Virus record (IMG/VR): IMGVR_UViG_3300007960_000007
Location: 1-38,243 of that record
Length of the DNA stretch: 38,243 nt
Reading direction: 5' to 3' (one strand)
Origin: a virus
A program made the position numbers and the translations under genes. This document shows, piece by piece, positions 7,243 to 15,504 of the stretch; the first letter of the stretch is position 1; each line of letters starts with the position of its first letter. The notes under the pieces are model-generated. The model had not been told where the DNA came from and made no database searches. It was given only the letters and a program-made list of their open reading frames with translations.

Positions 7243-7590
7243 ATGGCAAAATTCAGTCGAGCGCAAGAGCAGATGATTGAGTTAATTCGCTCTGAGGCAA
7301 TCCCTACGCCAAAGACCAAGGAGTCGCTGGTTTCCATGCTTCTGGACTTCGCAGAATTGGGCGCTGGCAATCATGTCAAGCAGGCATCCGCCTTCGTAGT
7401 CAAGAGATCTCGTGGAGCGCCGCCAAAGCACCCATTCGCGGTCATGGAGGTCGGTGACGAAATTCACATCTACAAAAACAAAAAATACCTGCAGGCGTAC
7501 TGTCACGTTTATGGTCGTAGCTCTGGTAAAAAATTCAAAACCAGAACAAACGAGTGCAGCCGAACCCTGTACATCAAGAGGGTCGCATAA
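7243..7590 (+). CDS. DUF7303-like small phage protein
   Basis: 115 residues. The C-terminal part (about 60-113: HPFAVMEVGDEIHIY..., then a Lys-rich GRSSGKKFKTRTNE and a final beta strand TLYIKRV) resembles the small phage domain annotated as DUF7303, with the pattern F-x-x-M-x-x-G-D followed by G-K-K-F-x-T-R. The N-terminal half is helical. Function is unknown, though the basic C-terminus suggests nucleic-acid contact. It is the first full gene after the attenuator-like leader. I chose ATG 7243 (GGAG upstream) over a TTG at 7228. Confidence 0.65.
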   Translation: MAKFSRAQEQMIELIRSEAIPTPKTKESLVSMLLDFAELGAGNHVKQASAFVVKRSRGAPPKHPFAVMEVGDEIHIYKNKKYLQAYCHVYGRSSGKKFKTRTNECSRTLYIKRVA

Positions 7591-7591
7591 C

Positions 7592-8032
7592 ATGGAATCA
7601 AAACTACAAATCCTGCAAGAGAGCGAGCAGAAAGCGGCAGGCTTTATCGGCAGAGCAATAATCATCAGGCCAAATATGCCAACACCACAACAAGCCCAAT
7701 TCTCAAGGCTGGTAGCAACCAAGCTAATCAAGATGCCGAAAAACCCAGATCAAGTTGTTTCGCTCATGGAGCAGTATGGAGCGCTGGCCAACTCGACCGA
7801 CAACCTGACCGACAACCTGGCGCTTATCAAGGTCAGCATGATGACACGAATCGAGTCAGTCGAGGGGATTCTGTACGCAAGCACTCTGCGCGCAACTCTT
7901 GCCGCGCTTGTCAAGATTGACTGCATGGACAAACCACAAGACTGGTTCGAGCAATGCCTAGCAAGCCTAGTGGCTGACGGGCTGGTGGAAGTTTCGGAAG
8001 ATAACAAGCGAGTATGGAGAGTGAGCAAATGA
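7592..8032 (+). CDS. Hypothetical protein, C-terminal winged-helix-like
   Basis: 146 residues, start ATG 7592 one base after the previous stop. There is no recognised family. The middle contains two short tandem phrases (STDNLTDNL). The last 50 residues (LRATLAALVKIDCMDKPQDW, then LVADGLVEVSEDNKRVWRV) have the helix-helix-strand wing look of a small DNA-binding winged helix. Its stop overlaps the next ATG (ATGA), so the two are coupled. Likely part of the recombination or early-regulation set. Confidence 0.6.
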   Translation: MESKLQILQESEQKAAGFIGRAIIIRPNMPTPQQAQFSRLVATKLIKMPKNPDQVVSLMEQYGALANSTDNLTDNLALIKVSMMTRIESVEGILYASTLRATLAALVKIDCMDKPQDWFEQCLASLVADGLVEVSEDNKRVWRVSK

Positions 8033-9015
8033 GCAATTTACCAATCGAAATCAAAGAATCCGGCAACCTGCCTAACGTGTTTGAGGCTGCAAACCTTGAG
8101 GCGCTGTTCAAGCAGGTCGAAGAACAGGTCAAGGGTGAGATTTTTGACGTTGAGACACAGGAAGGCCGCGCCCACATCAAATCCGTGGCAGCCAAAATCT
8201 CAAGCAGCAAGACCGCCATTGACAAGCCAATCCGCGACTATCTGCGCGAGATTAAGGAGCTGCCAAAGATTATCGAGAAAAATGCCCGTGAGAGCATTGC
8301 CAGGTTCGATGCGCTGCGTGATGAAACGCTGGCACCGCTGGCGGCGGCGCAGGCCGAGCAAGACAAGTTACTTGAGTGGATGAATGGCATTCCGGTGTGG
8401 TGCATGAGCTGTCAGCAGTCTGAGCTGGCAAAGCAGGTTATCTCAGACCTCGAAGGCGTGCTGCTGGATTCGTTCTGGCCTGATCTGCGGAAAAAAGCCA
8501 AGACCGCGCATGAGGCCGCGCTGACCGTGGTAACAAACACGCTGAACAACCTGCTGGCAGCCGAGAAGCAGGCCGCAGAGCTGGAAGCGCTGCAAGCCGA
8601 GAAGGCGCGACTTGAGCAAGCTGCTCACGATGCGCGTGTTGCCAAGGAAGCCGAGGAGCGCGCCCGCGCAGAGCAGCAGCGCCAAATTGTGGAAGCGCAG
8701 CAGCGCGAGGAGCAAGCAAGGCGCGACAAGGAGGCGGCAGAAGCTCGCGCTATCGAAGCCGAGGCCAAGGCAAAGCGTGATGCTGAGCTGGCGGCAGAGC
8801 GCGCTGCACAGGCCGAGCGTGAGCGCATGGAAGCCGAAGAAGCCGAGGCAAAGCGACTGGCCGATGCCCGCGCCGCCGACAAGGAAAACCGCATCAAGAT
8901 TAACCGCGCCGCACTTGTTGCGCTTATCGCCGAAGGCTTGAGCGAGGACGATGCCAAGAAGGTCGTCACCGCGATTGCGAAAGGCCTAGTTCCAAACGTC
9001 AAGATATTTTACTGA
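8029..9015 (+). CDS. Coiled-coil recombination-associated protein (DUF1351-like)
   Basis: 328 residues. A helical N-terminal half (MSNLPIEIKESGNLPNVFEA...) carries a KSVAAKISSSKTAIDKPIRD block. It is followed by a very long Glu/Ala/Arg-rich coiled coil (about 185-290), then a short C-terminal domain (KINRAALVALIAEGLSEDDAK). The N-terminal pattern resembles DUF1351-type phage proteins, which sit upstream of RecT-like annealases, and that is also its position here. It probably acts as a structural or DNA-end-handling partner of the exonuclease and annealase genes downstream. ATG 8029 overlaps the previous stop, with GGAG upstream. Confidence 0.65.
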   Translation: MSNLPIEIKESGNLPNVFEAANLEALFKQVEEQVKGEIFDVETQEGRAHIKSVAAKISSSKTAIDKPIRDYLREIKELPKIIEKNARESIARFDALRDETLAPLAAAQAEQDKLLEWMNGIPVWCMSCQQSELAKQVISDLEGVLLDSFWPDLRKKAKTAHEAALTVVTNTLNNLLAAEKQAAELEALQAEKARLEQAAHDARVAKEAEERARAEQQRQIVEAQQREEQARRDKEAAEARAIEAEAKAKRDAELAAERAAQAERERMEAEEAEAKRLADARAADKENRIKINRAALVALIAEGLSEDDAKKVVTAIAKGLVPNVKIFY

Positions 9016-9023
9016 GGTGCGCC

Positions 9024-9263
9024 ATGGACAGAGTAGAATTTGTGGCGGCCTATGTCGCCAAACACTACCCAACCCACATCAACGACCCTGAACTGGTCAA
9101 GGAAGCTATCGAGAATGCCCCTGAATCGCTCTCAGATGCGTTATTTTACGAATTAGCTACCGAGGTAAGGCCGAAGCAGTTACAGGCGATTGTAGACGAT
9201 ATGGTTGATTCTAGGCTGGCATGGCTGGCTGGGCAGGAATGGGAGACTTTGAAATGCAAATAA
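9024..9263 (+). CDS. Small hypothetical protein
   Basis: 79 residues, acidic and helical (MDRVEFVAAYVAKHYPTHIN...). No signal peptide, membrane segment or known domain seen. It lies between the coiled-coil protein and a two-TM peptide, and its 3' end overlaps the next gene by 10 bp. GAGGTGCGCC precedes the ATG. Confidence 0.68.
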   Translation: MDRVEFVAAYVAKHYPTHINDPELVKEAIENAPESLSDALFYELATEVRPKQLQAIVDDMVDSRLAWLAGQEWETLKCK

Positions 9264-9433
9264 TCTACAACATAACACTGACCCTGTGGCTACTGGTTGC
9301 GGTTCTCAGGCTGGTTGATAACGTGGTATTTGATGATAACGCCTTCCCTTGGTTTTATCGCGTATCAGGCGCGGTAGTGCTGGCCGCATTGTGCTTTAGC
9401 GTGGCATCAGCGCTGGCATGGATATGGGGGTGA
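9254..9433 (+). CDS. Small two-TM membrane protein
   Basis: 59 residues with two hydrophobic segments (about 4-20 and 35-56) joined by a short acidic loop (NVVFDDNAFPWF). Start ATG 9254 has GGGAG 8 nt upstream; a longer version from 9221 would overlap the previous gene more. It has the shape of small phage inner-membrane proteins. Role unknown. Its position in the recombination operon is not informative. Confidence 0.6.
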   Translation: MQIIYNITLTLWLLVAVLRLVDNVVFDDNAFPWFYRVSGAVVLAALCFSVASALAWIWG

Positions 9434-9435
9434 TC

Positions 9436-10215
9436 ATGGCAACAATCACAACATCCCTAACAAACGCTGAATACCGCTCAGTTGCAGCGGTATCGAAATC
9501 AGACCTTGACCTGGTGGCGAAGTCGGCCGCGCTGCTGGAGTGGTCGAGGAATGCGCCGAGAGGCGAATGCAACGCAACCGAGATTATTGGAACCGCCACG
9601 CACTGCGCCACACTGGAGGCAGACAGGTTTGCCGTGGATTACGTCAAATCGCCTAAAATAGAGACGCGCAGTAACGCTGGCAAGGCCGCTGCCGCAGCTT
9701 TTGCCGAGTCTTGCAAAGACAAGATTGTGCTGAGCGCCGATGATTACGAAATGACTGAGGCCATGCGCGACAGCGTATTGGCACACCCAGTAGCGCGGGA
9801 GCTGCTGACCAGTGAAGGCCAGAGCGAAGCCTCGATATTTTTCGAGGTTAACGGCATCAAGTGCAAGTGCAGGCCAGACCGGATTGTGGCAAACCGTCAT
9901 ATTCTGGCTGACCTAAAAACCACGGACGACATCGACAAGTTTTATTGGTCGGTGCGTGACTATCGCTATCACGTTCAGGATGCGTCCTACTCGGAAGGGT
10001 ATTTCCAGCTGACCGGCGAGTGGCCAAGATTTATCTTTGTGGTTGTCGGCAAGAAGCGGGTATTTGGTCGGCATCCGGTTCGGGTGTTCGAGTTGTCGCA
10101 GGAATGGAAAGACCAAGGCCGCGCCGAGTTTATGCGAGATTTGGAGACGTACCGCGACTATCTGGAGTTTGGGTGCGGGTTGGAGGTTGAAACACTTGCA
10201 TTCCGCAATAAATAA
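9436..10215 (+). CDS. RecE-like PD-(D/E)XK exonuclease (DUF3799)
   Basis: 259 residues. The fold of the RecE/DUF3799 nucleases is visible: SKSDLD near the start (20-25), GTATHCATLE (52-61), an acidic residue at E131, then CKCRPDRIV (143-151) and LADLKTT (157-163), giving the D-xn-D-x-K catalytic set (D148, D159, K161). QDASYSEGYF (181-190) matches the later QxxxY motif. It would resect 5' strands at double-strand ends to load the annealase encoded next. ATG 9436 is preceded by GGGGGTGATC; two earlier ATGs lack a site. Confidence 0.85.
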   Translation: MATITTSLTNAEYRSVAAVSKSDLDLVAKSAALLEWSRNAPRGECNATEIIGTATHCATLEADRFAVDYVKSPKIETRSNAGKAAAAAFAESCKDKIVLSADDYEMTEAMRDSVLAHPVARELLTSEGQSEASIFFEVNGIKCKCRPDRIVANRHILADLKTTDDIDKFYWSVRDYRYHVQDASYSEGYFQLTGEWPRFIFVVVGKKRVFGRHPVRVFELSQEWKDQGRAEFMRDLETYRDYLEFGCGLEVETLAFRNK

Positions 10216-10254
10216 ATTTACTATTGAGTCAGGTTTTATAGGAGAGCAATCAAA

Positions 10255-11052
10255 ATGAGCAAGGCATTAACAATTATCGCCGAAAATACAGGCGCAAGCG
10301 TTGGCGAAATCACCGAGATTTTGCGTGGCATGATTGTGTCGGCAAAGAACCAGCACGGGGCAGCAGCTACAGATGCTGAGGTGTTCATTGCATCGTCAAT
10401 CTGCGCCAAGTACGACCTCAATCCGCTAATGAAAGAGGTGGCCATATTCACCACTGGCGGCAAGCTGCAGGTCACAATCCCAATTGATGGCTGGATTAAA
10501 ATACTCAACCGCAACCCAGATTTTGACGGCATCGAATACGAGTACGGCTACAAAGATGATGGCTCGATAAACTATGTCGAAGCCGTGATCCACATGAAAA
10601 ACCGCAAATACCCAACACGGGTGCGCGAGTTCATGGACGAGTGCGTTGCCATGGGTGGACCAACATGGAAGAAGTGTCCAGCCCGCATGCTCAGAAACAA
10701 GGCTACCGGACAGGGAACTCGCGTTGCGTGCGGCGTCACTGACGTTGTCGATGATGATGAGGCGTACCGCATCAAGAAGGCTGTTGGTGGCGAGCGTGAC
10801 ATTACCCCAACACCACAAGCCCCAGCCGTTGACCTTAAGGCGCTAAACGACCGCATGGCTCAGTTTGCGTCACTGGATGACCTTGACGCCGAGTGCAAGG
10901 CGATTGCAAACGAGCTGCGCGCATCTGGTCAGTTTGATTCCGTGAAAGGCGACCTGTCGCTGATGCGCCGTGAGCATACAGACCGGATTAATGCGCTTGA
11001 TGTGCTTGACGTTGATTTTGGCGAGGTGATTGATGGCGAGCAGGCCGAATAA
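10255..11052 (+). CDS. RecT/Bet-family single-strand annealing protein
   Basis: 265 residues. The core matches the RecT/Redbeta annealases: VFIASSICAKYDLNPLMKEV, then the substrate-loop segment VTIPIDGWIKILNRNPDFDG, and PARMLRNKATGQGTRVACG. It pairs complementary single strands produced by the exonuclease encoded upstream, a two-gene recombination system for genome repair, concatemer formation and gene exchange. The acidic C-terminus (LDVLDVDFGEVIDGEQAE) might contact SSB or the exonuclease. GGAGAGCAATC precedes the ATG. Confidence 0.9.
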   Translation: MSKALTIIAENTGASVGEITEILRGMIVSAKNQHGAAATDAEVFIASSICAKYDLNPLMKEVAIFTTGGKLQVTIPIDGWIKILNRNPDFDGIEYEYGYKDDGSINYVEAVIHMKNRKYPTRVREFMDECVAMGGPTWKKCPARMLRNKATGQGTRVACGVTDVVDDDEAYRIKKAVGGERDITPTPQAPAVDLKALNDRMAQFASLDDLDAECKAIANELRASGQFDSVKGDLSLMRREHTDRINALDVLDVDFGEVIDGEQAE

Positions 11053-11506
11053 AACTGCAGCGAAGCGCTACAATCGTGTAGCGCAGGCGCTGGCGAAGAA
11101 CCTAGCAGTGGTGTTTGTCGCAGGATGCAATAACGGCCTGCACAAAATCTGGGACTTGAAGCTCGGCAGGGAGGTTAAGGCGAGCAGAGCAATGGCAGAT
11201 GCGCTTTCAAATGGCTGCTACAAGTGGATGATTCATTGCGCGGTAACTGGCCGAAGGCAGGACGGGCAGCAGTACATGAAGCTTGAGTATCTGGCAGCGC
11301 CGCACCCGATAATGCAAAGGCAAATTGCAGCTAGCTGTAATGACTTGCACAAGGAGCTTCTTGGCGAGTTCAACAAGATGCACCAGCTGACAGCGGCATG
11401 GGTAGGTGTACCGTCTGGGGTCGAGCTTGAGCCATCGGTGATTGATGACATCATCACCAAGTGCGGCGCGTTTGACTTCAAGGCGCAGTGGGAGGTTGCG
11501 GAATGA
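11033..11506 (+). CDS. Hypothetical protein of the recombination operon
   Basis: 157 residues, start ATG 11033 with GAGG 6 nt upstream, overlapping the annealase gene by 20 bp. No family recognised. The N-terminus is basic (MASRPNKTAAKRYNRVAQAL) and the body alternates helices with a few strands. An enzyme or a DNA-binding accessory protein are both possible. Tight coupling to the RecE/RecT pair suggests a role in DNA processing. Confidence 0.68.
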   Translation: MASRPNKTAAKRYNRVAQALAKNLAVVFVAGCNNGLHKIWDLKLGREVKASRAMADALSNGCYKWMIHCAVTGRRQDGQQYMKLEYLAAPHPIMQRQIAASCNDLHKELLGEFNKMHQLTAAWVGVPSGVELEPSVIDDIITKCGAFDFKAQWEVAE

Positions 11507-11553
11507 ACAAAGACTTTGACGAGTGGTTTAATGATAATTGGAGGAAGGTATGA
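11503..11553 (+). CDS. 16-residue mini-ORF, coupling peptide
   Basis: A 16-codon frame (MNKDFDEWFNDNWRKV) whose ATG overlaps the upstream TGA (ATGA) and whose TGA overlaps the downstream ATG. It carries the strong GGAGGAAGG site of the next gene inside its own end. The perfect double overlap suggests it is translated, either as a coupling device or as a microprotein. Confidence 0.45.
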   Translation: MNKDFDEWFNDNWRKV

Positions 11554-11750
11554 AGGCGTTGTTTCTTGTTTCTTACGACCACTACAGATGGCAGGATTTC
11601 TTGTGCGCATCAGACGATGAAAGAAAGCTAGAGGATTACGCAAAATCCAAAGGAGGCTTTCTAAAGGTTATTCACGGCGAACGTGAAAGCTTTAAGCTGG
11701 ACTCAAAAGAAGAAAATCATTTTCTCATAGATGACATTGACGTCATATAA
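11550..11750 (+). CDS. Small hypothetical protein
   Basis: 66 residues, ATG 11550 preceded by GGAGGAAGGT, one of the strongest ribosome sites here. The protein (MKALFLVSYDHYRWQDFLCA...) is acidic with a two-strand-plus-helix look and no known domain. It is the last gene of the operon; a terminator starts 4 bp after the stop. Confidence 0.68.
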   Translation: MKALFLVSYDHYRWQDFLCASDDERKLEDYAKSKGGFLKVIHGERESFKLDSKEENHFLIDDIDVI

Positions 11751-11753
11751 ACC

Positions 11754-11776
11754 AAAGCCCCTCCATGGGGCTTTTT
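11754..11776 (+). terminator. Intrinsic terminator ending the early operon
   Basis: 8-bp stem AAAGCCCC (11754-11761) and GGGGCTTT (11767-11774) with loop TCCAT, followed by further T residues. It separates the recombination operon from the late region. Confidence 0.88.
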
Positions 11777-11802
11777 ACTTTCATATTGGGCGCTGTTACA
11801 CT
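11774..11802 (+). promoter_or_regulatory. Candidate late promoter
   Basis: -35 TTTACT (11774-11779), 17-bp spacer, -10 TACACT (11797-11802), about 40 bp before the small terminase gene. The -35 box overlaps the tail of the preceding terminator. Match is moderate; a phage-encoded activator could be needed. Confidence 0.45.
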
Positions 11803-11840
11803 ACCGCTAACACTGGGTGTTGATACGCTGGGGGCGTGAA

Positions 11841-12302
11841 ATGAAGGAAAAGAGCAAAGGAGGAAGGCCGACACGGTACAAATCCGAATACGCAGAGCAA
11901 GCAAGAAAGCTTGGCCTGCTTGGCGCAACTGATGAGGCTCTGGCCGATTTTTTTGAAATAGCCGTATCCACTCTGAATAAGTGGAAGAAAGACCATCCAG
12001 AGTTTATGGAGTCCATAAAGAGCGGCAAGCAAATTGCAGATGCAAACGTGGCATCGAGTCTTTACCATAGAGCGCTTGGTTATTCACATCAAGAAACCAA
12101 GGTTTTCAATAACATGGGTGAGATTGTCACCTATGAATGCGAGAAGCATTACCCGCCAGACCCCACATCCGCGATCTTCTGGCTCAAGAACCGACAGCCT
12201 CAAGCGTGGCGAGATAAGCCGGTGGAGGAAGTCGAGCAGGAGCAGGTCATATCCAAGGTGGTAGTCGAGGTGGTTGGTGCAAATCAAGTTAACAGCGACT
12301 GA
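11841..12302 (+). CDS. terS: Terminase small subunit
   Basis: 153 residues. The N-terminal half is a helix-turn-helix DNA-recognition domain of small terminases: GGRPTRY at 7-13, YAEQARKLGLLGATDEALADFF, then SVSTLNKWKKDHPEF-like spacing with IAVSTLNKWKKDHPEF (about 43-58). The middle region ADANVASSLYHRALGYSHQE is the usual small-terminase oligomerisation signature, followed by PPDPTSAIFWLKNRQP. It recognises packaging DNA and feeds it to the large subunit. ATG 11841 has GGGGG 6 nt upstream. It overlaps the large-subunit gene by 26 bp. Confidence 0.9.
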   Translation: MKEKSKGGRPTRYKSEYAEQARKLGLLGATDEALADFFEIAVSTLNKWKKDHPEFMESIKSGKQIADANVASSLYHRALGYSHQETKVFNNMGEIVTYECEKHYPPDPTSAIFWLKNRQPQAWRDKPVEEVEQEQVISKVVVEVVGANQVNSD

Positions 12303-13551
12303 GCCACAGGCGGCCTTCCTAAATCTTGACTGCAAATTCCCAGCATTTATCGCTGGCTTTGGTACTGGCAAGTCCGAGGTGATGTGCAATAGCGCGCTTC
12401 TGGACAGCCTGGAGGGCGGGGCTGACTCGCTGATTGCCCTGTATGAGCCGACCTACGACCTTGTGCGCCTAATCCTTGCTCCACGTATGGAGGAGAAGCT
12501 GCAAGAATGGGGCGTCAGGTATAAGTACAACAAATCAGAGAACATCATCTACACCAGCAACGGGCAGATGGGCGACTTTGTTTTGCGGACACTCGACAAT
12601 CCGGCGCGCATCGTTGGTTATCAGTCATTCAGGGCTAAGATTGACGAAATCGACACGCTAAAGGCTGAGCATGCGGCTGATGCGTGGGTAAAGATTATTG
12701 CCCGTAACCGCCAGCTACCAAAGACGTATCAGCCAACATCCGGCAAGCCCGTAAATACCGTGTCGATATTCTCCACGCCGGAGGGGTTCCGATTCGTGCA
12801 TGACAGGTGGGTGGTCAATCGCAAGCCTGGTTATGAGATGATTCAGGCCAGCACGCTGTCCAACCCGTTCCTGCCAGATGACTACGTGGAGTCATTGCGG
12901 GCGTCATACCCATCACAGCTCATTGATGCTTACATTGACGGCCAATTCGTCAACCTAACCTCCGGCACCGTTTATCATAACTACGACCGCAACCGATGCC
13001 GCAGCCGCGAAACCATCAGGGAAGGCGAGCCGCTTTTTATCGGGCAGGATTTCAACGTTGGCAAGATGGCGTCAACCGTTTACGTACAGCGGCCAAATGG
13101 CTGGCATGCAGTAGCCGAGCTGTGCGACCTGTTCGACACACCAGACGTTATCAGGGTGATTAAGGAGCGTTGGCAGGATGCTGGACATAGGATTATTCTG
13201 TATCCAGATGCCAGCGGTAAGAACCGCAAATCGAATGATGCCAGCACATCAGACTTGGCATTGCTGGAGCAGGCCGGATTTGACGTCCGAGTTAATGCCA
13301 GCAACCCAGCAGTCAAAGACCGCGTGCTGTCGATGAATAAGGCGCTCGAATCTGGTAAAGTCTGGATTAATGACGCATTATGTCCCAATACTGCGCGCGG
13401 GCTAGAGCAGCAGGCCTATGACAAAAACGGGGAGCCGGACAAGTCTGGCGGCGTTGACCACCAAAATGATGCGACAACGTACCCGATTGTTTACGAAATG
13501 CCAGTTGTTAAGCCAGTTGCAAACATGAATATCAAAATGTGGGGAAGGTAA
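12277..13551 (+). CDS. terL: Terminase large subunit
   Basis: 424 residues from a GTG start with GAGG 6 nt upstream (a TTG at 12274 is too close to that site). The N-terminal ATPase has Walker A GFGTGKS (27-33). The C-terminal RNase H-like nuclease has its acidic residues in IGQDFNVG (about 255), ILYPDASG (about 308) and GVDHQNDA (about 400). It translocates DNA into the procapsid and cuts concatemers at the portal. It is compact for a large terminase. The circular, permuted assembly would suit headful packaging but does not prove it. Confidence 0.93.
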   Translation: MQIKLTATEPQAAFLNLDCKFPAFIAGFGTGKSEVMCNSALLDSLEGGADSLIALYEPTYDLVRLILAPRMEEKLQEWGVRYKYNKSENIIYTSNGQMGDFVLRTLDNPARIVGYQSFRAKIDEIDTLKAEHAADAWVKIIARNRQLPKTYQPTSGKPVNTVSIFSTPEGFRFVHDRWVVNRKPGYEMIQASTLSNPFLPDDYVESLRASYPSQLIDAYIDGQFVNLTSGTVYHNYDRNRCRSRETIREGEPLFIGQDFNVGKMASTVYVQRPNGWHAVAELCDLFDTPDVIRVIKERWQDAGHRIILYPDASGKNRKSNDASTSDLALLEQAGFDVRVNASNPAVKDRVLSMNKALESGKVWINDALCPNTARGLEQQAYDKNGEPDKSGGVDHQNDATTYPIVYEMPVVKPVANMNIKMWGR

Positions 13552-13552
13552 A

Positions 13553-15007
13553 ATGGCCAATACAGGCGTACAAACTACGCACCGCGAATATGACCTGATG
13601 CTGCCAAAGTGGGAGAAAATCCGCGCTGTGCTGGCCGCAAACTGCAAGTCGTATTTGCGCAATGTCGGCATAAGCGAGGCCGACCCAGCTTATGCCAAGG
13701 AGCGTCAAACCGATTACGAGGACGGCGCGATATTCTACAACTTCACCAAGCGCACATTGGCCGGAATGATTGGCGCGGTAATGCGTAAGCCTGTGGAAGT
13801 TGAGTTGCCTGCAGGGCTCGAATACCTGCTGGAAAACGCGGACGGCGCAGGCATTGGTATTGAACAACAGGCGCAGGACACGCTTGGCGAGATTGATTCA
13901 CTAGGCCGTGGCGGCTTGCTGGTGGATGCCCCAGAGACGAGCGCGGCGACCAAGGCAGAGCAGAACGCGGGACGGCTTAACCCGCGTATTGTGTTTTATG
14001 CGGCAGAGAATATCGTCAACTGGCGCAAAGAAACCAAGGGCAGCACGCAGGTAGTTACCCGGGTGGTACTGATTGAGCCCTACGAATACCAGGTTGCTGA
14101 GGACGAGTTTGCAACGCTGCTTGGCAAGCAATATCGCGTGCTGGAAATCGTTGACGGGCTCTATCGCCAGCGGCTGTTTAAGTTTGACGCATCAGGTTCT
14201 GAGACTGGCGAGGTTGAGATTATCGAGCCGCGCATTGGCGGCATGAGAATGGATTACATCCCGTTCACCTTCATCGGTGCCGACAACAACGATTCAACCG
14301 TGGACACGCCGCCGCTTGATACGCTGGCAGACATAAACATCGGCCACTATCGCAATTCGGCGGATGTTGAGGAGAGCGCGTTCATTTGCTCGCAGCCCAC
14401 GCTGATGGTGTATCCAGGCCAGAATATGAATACCAGTCAGTTTGCAGAGTCAAACCCTAACGGCATTCGCATTGGCTCTCGCACAGGCCACAATCTTGGC
14501 GCAGGCGGCGGCGCAGAGCTGCTGCAAGCCGACCCCAGCAACCTGGCGCGTGAACTGATGAAGGACAAAGAGGAGCAGGCGGTAAAGGTCGGCGCGCAGC
14601 TTATTACGCCAACAGTGCAAGTCACTGCTGAGGCGGCACGCATTCAGCGCGGGGCCGACACTTCAATCATGGCAACAATCGCTGGCAACGTGTCCGAGGC
14701 TTACCGCAAGGCGATTATGTGGTGCGGGGATATGCTGGGCATTGATGCCGATGAAGCGGTGTTCGAGCTTAACCAAGAGTTCTTCTTGCTGCCAATGACC
14801 GCACAAGACCGCAGGTCATGGATTGAGGATATTAACGCCGGACTGTTCCCAGCTCGCGCATACTATGCTGCGGCACGTAGCGCAGGCGTGACCAACTGGA
14901 CTGATGAAGAAATCGAGGCAGAGCTGGAGCGAGTGCCGCCGCCACCTCCTCCAGTGCTGAATACGCAGGTAGTTGGCGACATACCGGAAGCGCCGCAGGA
15001 AGAATAG
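13553..15007 (+). CDS. Portal protein (DUF4055)
   Basis: 484 residues. The start HREYDLMLPKWEKIRAVLA, then YLRNVG...YEDGAIFYNFTKRTLAGMIGAVMRKP, are typical of DUF4055 portal-type proteins, as are PRIVFYAAENIVNWR and the C-terminal proline run before the end. Twelve copies would form the DNA entry and exit ring at a capsid vertex and the docking site for terminase. It sits directly after the large terminase gene with 1 bp between. The stop is followed by a terminator, so downstream head genes need readthrough or other promoters. Confidence 0.88.
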   Translation: MANTGVQTTHREYDLMLPKWEKIRAVLAANCKSYLRNVGISEADPAYAKERQTDYEDGAIFYNFTKRTLAGMIGAVMRKPVEVELPAGLEYLLENADGAGIGIEQQAQDTLGEIDSLGRGGLLVDAPETSAATKAEQNAGRLNPRIVFYAAENIVNWRKETKGSTQVVTRVVLIEPYEYQVAEDEFATLLGKQYRVLEIVDGLYRQRLFKFDASGSETGEVEIIEPRIGGMRMDYIPFTFIGADNNDSTVDTPPLDTLADINIGHYRNSADVEESAFICSQPTLMVYPGQNMNTSQFAESNPNGIRIGSRTGHNLGAGGGAELLQADPSNLARELMKDKEEQAVKVGAQLITPTVQVTAEAARIQRGADTSIMATIAGNVSEAYRKAIMWCGDMLGIDADEAVFELNQEFFLLPMTAQDRRSWIEDINAGLFPARAYYAAARSAGVTNWTDEEIEAELERVPPPPPPVLNTQVVGDIPEAPQEE

Positions 15008-15012
15008 ACGCT

Positions 15013-15036
15013 AACCCGCTTCGGCGGGTTTTGTTT
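15013..15036 (+). terminator. Intrinsic terminator after the portal gene
   Basis: CCCGC (15015-15019), loop TTCG, GCGGG (15024-15028), then TTTTGTTTT. The UUCG-type tetraloop makes it very stable. It opens accessory island 1. Confidence 0.87.
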
Positions 15037-15069
15037 TGGCGGGTATAAATAAAAAAGTTTAAAAAGTGC

Positions 15070-15097
15070 TTGCAATACCAAACCAGTTTGCTATTAT
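15070..15097 (+). promoter_or_regulatory. Promoter of accessory island 1
   Basis: -35 TTGCAA (15070-15075), 16-bp spacer, -10 TATTAT (15092-15097). Placed between the portal terminator and the first island gene, so the island can be expressed independently of the late operon. Confidence 0.62.
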
Positions 15098-15144
15098 ATC
15101 CACATCGACAGGCAATAATGCCAAGCCAAGATGGAGATAAGAAA

Positions 15145-15504
15145 ATGCTAGTTTCAAAAATAGAAAGCGAAATCAAAGCCCTCGAGCAAGAAATTGCCGA
15201 AAGAAACGCGATTATAGCCACGCTTCAGAATCGCCACGTGCATCAAGAGCAGTTGGTGATCATGATGTCGCTTGGTCGTGTATCAACAAAGATTGATGTT
15301 ACTTCGTGGGAGCGCTCATACCAGCACAGGCTGAAAGCGAATTTCAGAACAGCCGTGGTAGGCTTGGTATCTGGGCTTGAGCATGAAATAAAGACATTTG
15401 AAAAGAAAATTGCAGAGCTAAGCGCTAAACTTTCAGAAGAATACACAAAGCTTGCAAACAAAGCTGCAGAAGATGCGGCAAGATTATCCGGAACTTCCAA
15501 ATGA
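15145..15504 (+). CDS. Coiled-coil hypothetical protein
   Basis: 119 residues, almost entirely two long charged helices: about 1-35 (VSKIESEIKALEQEIAERNA) and 75-115 (SGLEHEIKTFEKKIAELSAK), which should form a coiled coil. ATG 15145 has GGAG 8 nt upstream; the in-frame ATG at 15118 lacks a site. First gene of accessory island 1. Function unknown. Its lysine, isoleucine and A-rich codon style differs from the GC-richer head genes around it, which fits acquisition as a moron. Confidence 0.7.
   Translation: MLVSKIESEIKALEQEIAERNAIIATLQNRHVHQEQLVIMMSLGRVSTKIDVTSWERSYQHRLKANFRTAVVGLVSGLEHEIKTFEKKIAELSAKLSEEYTKLANKAAEDAARLSGTSK

Noticed and set aside
8438-9002. Long antisense open frames opposite the coiled-coil gene
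   Set aside because: They are shadows produced by the Ala/Glu/Arg-rich codons of the real gene; they have no start signals.
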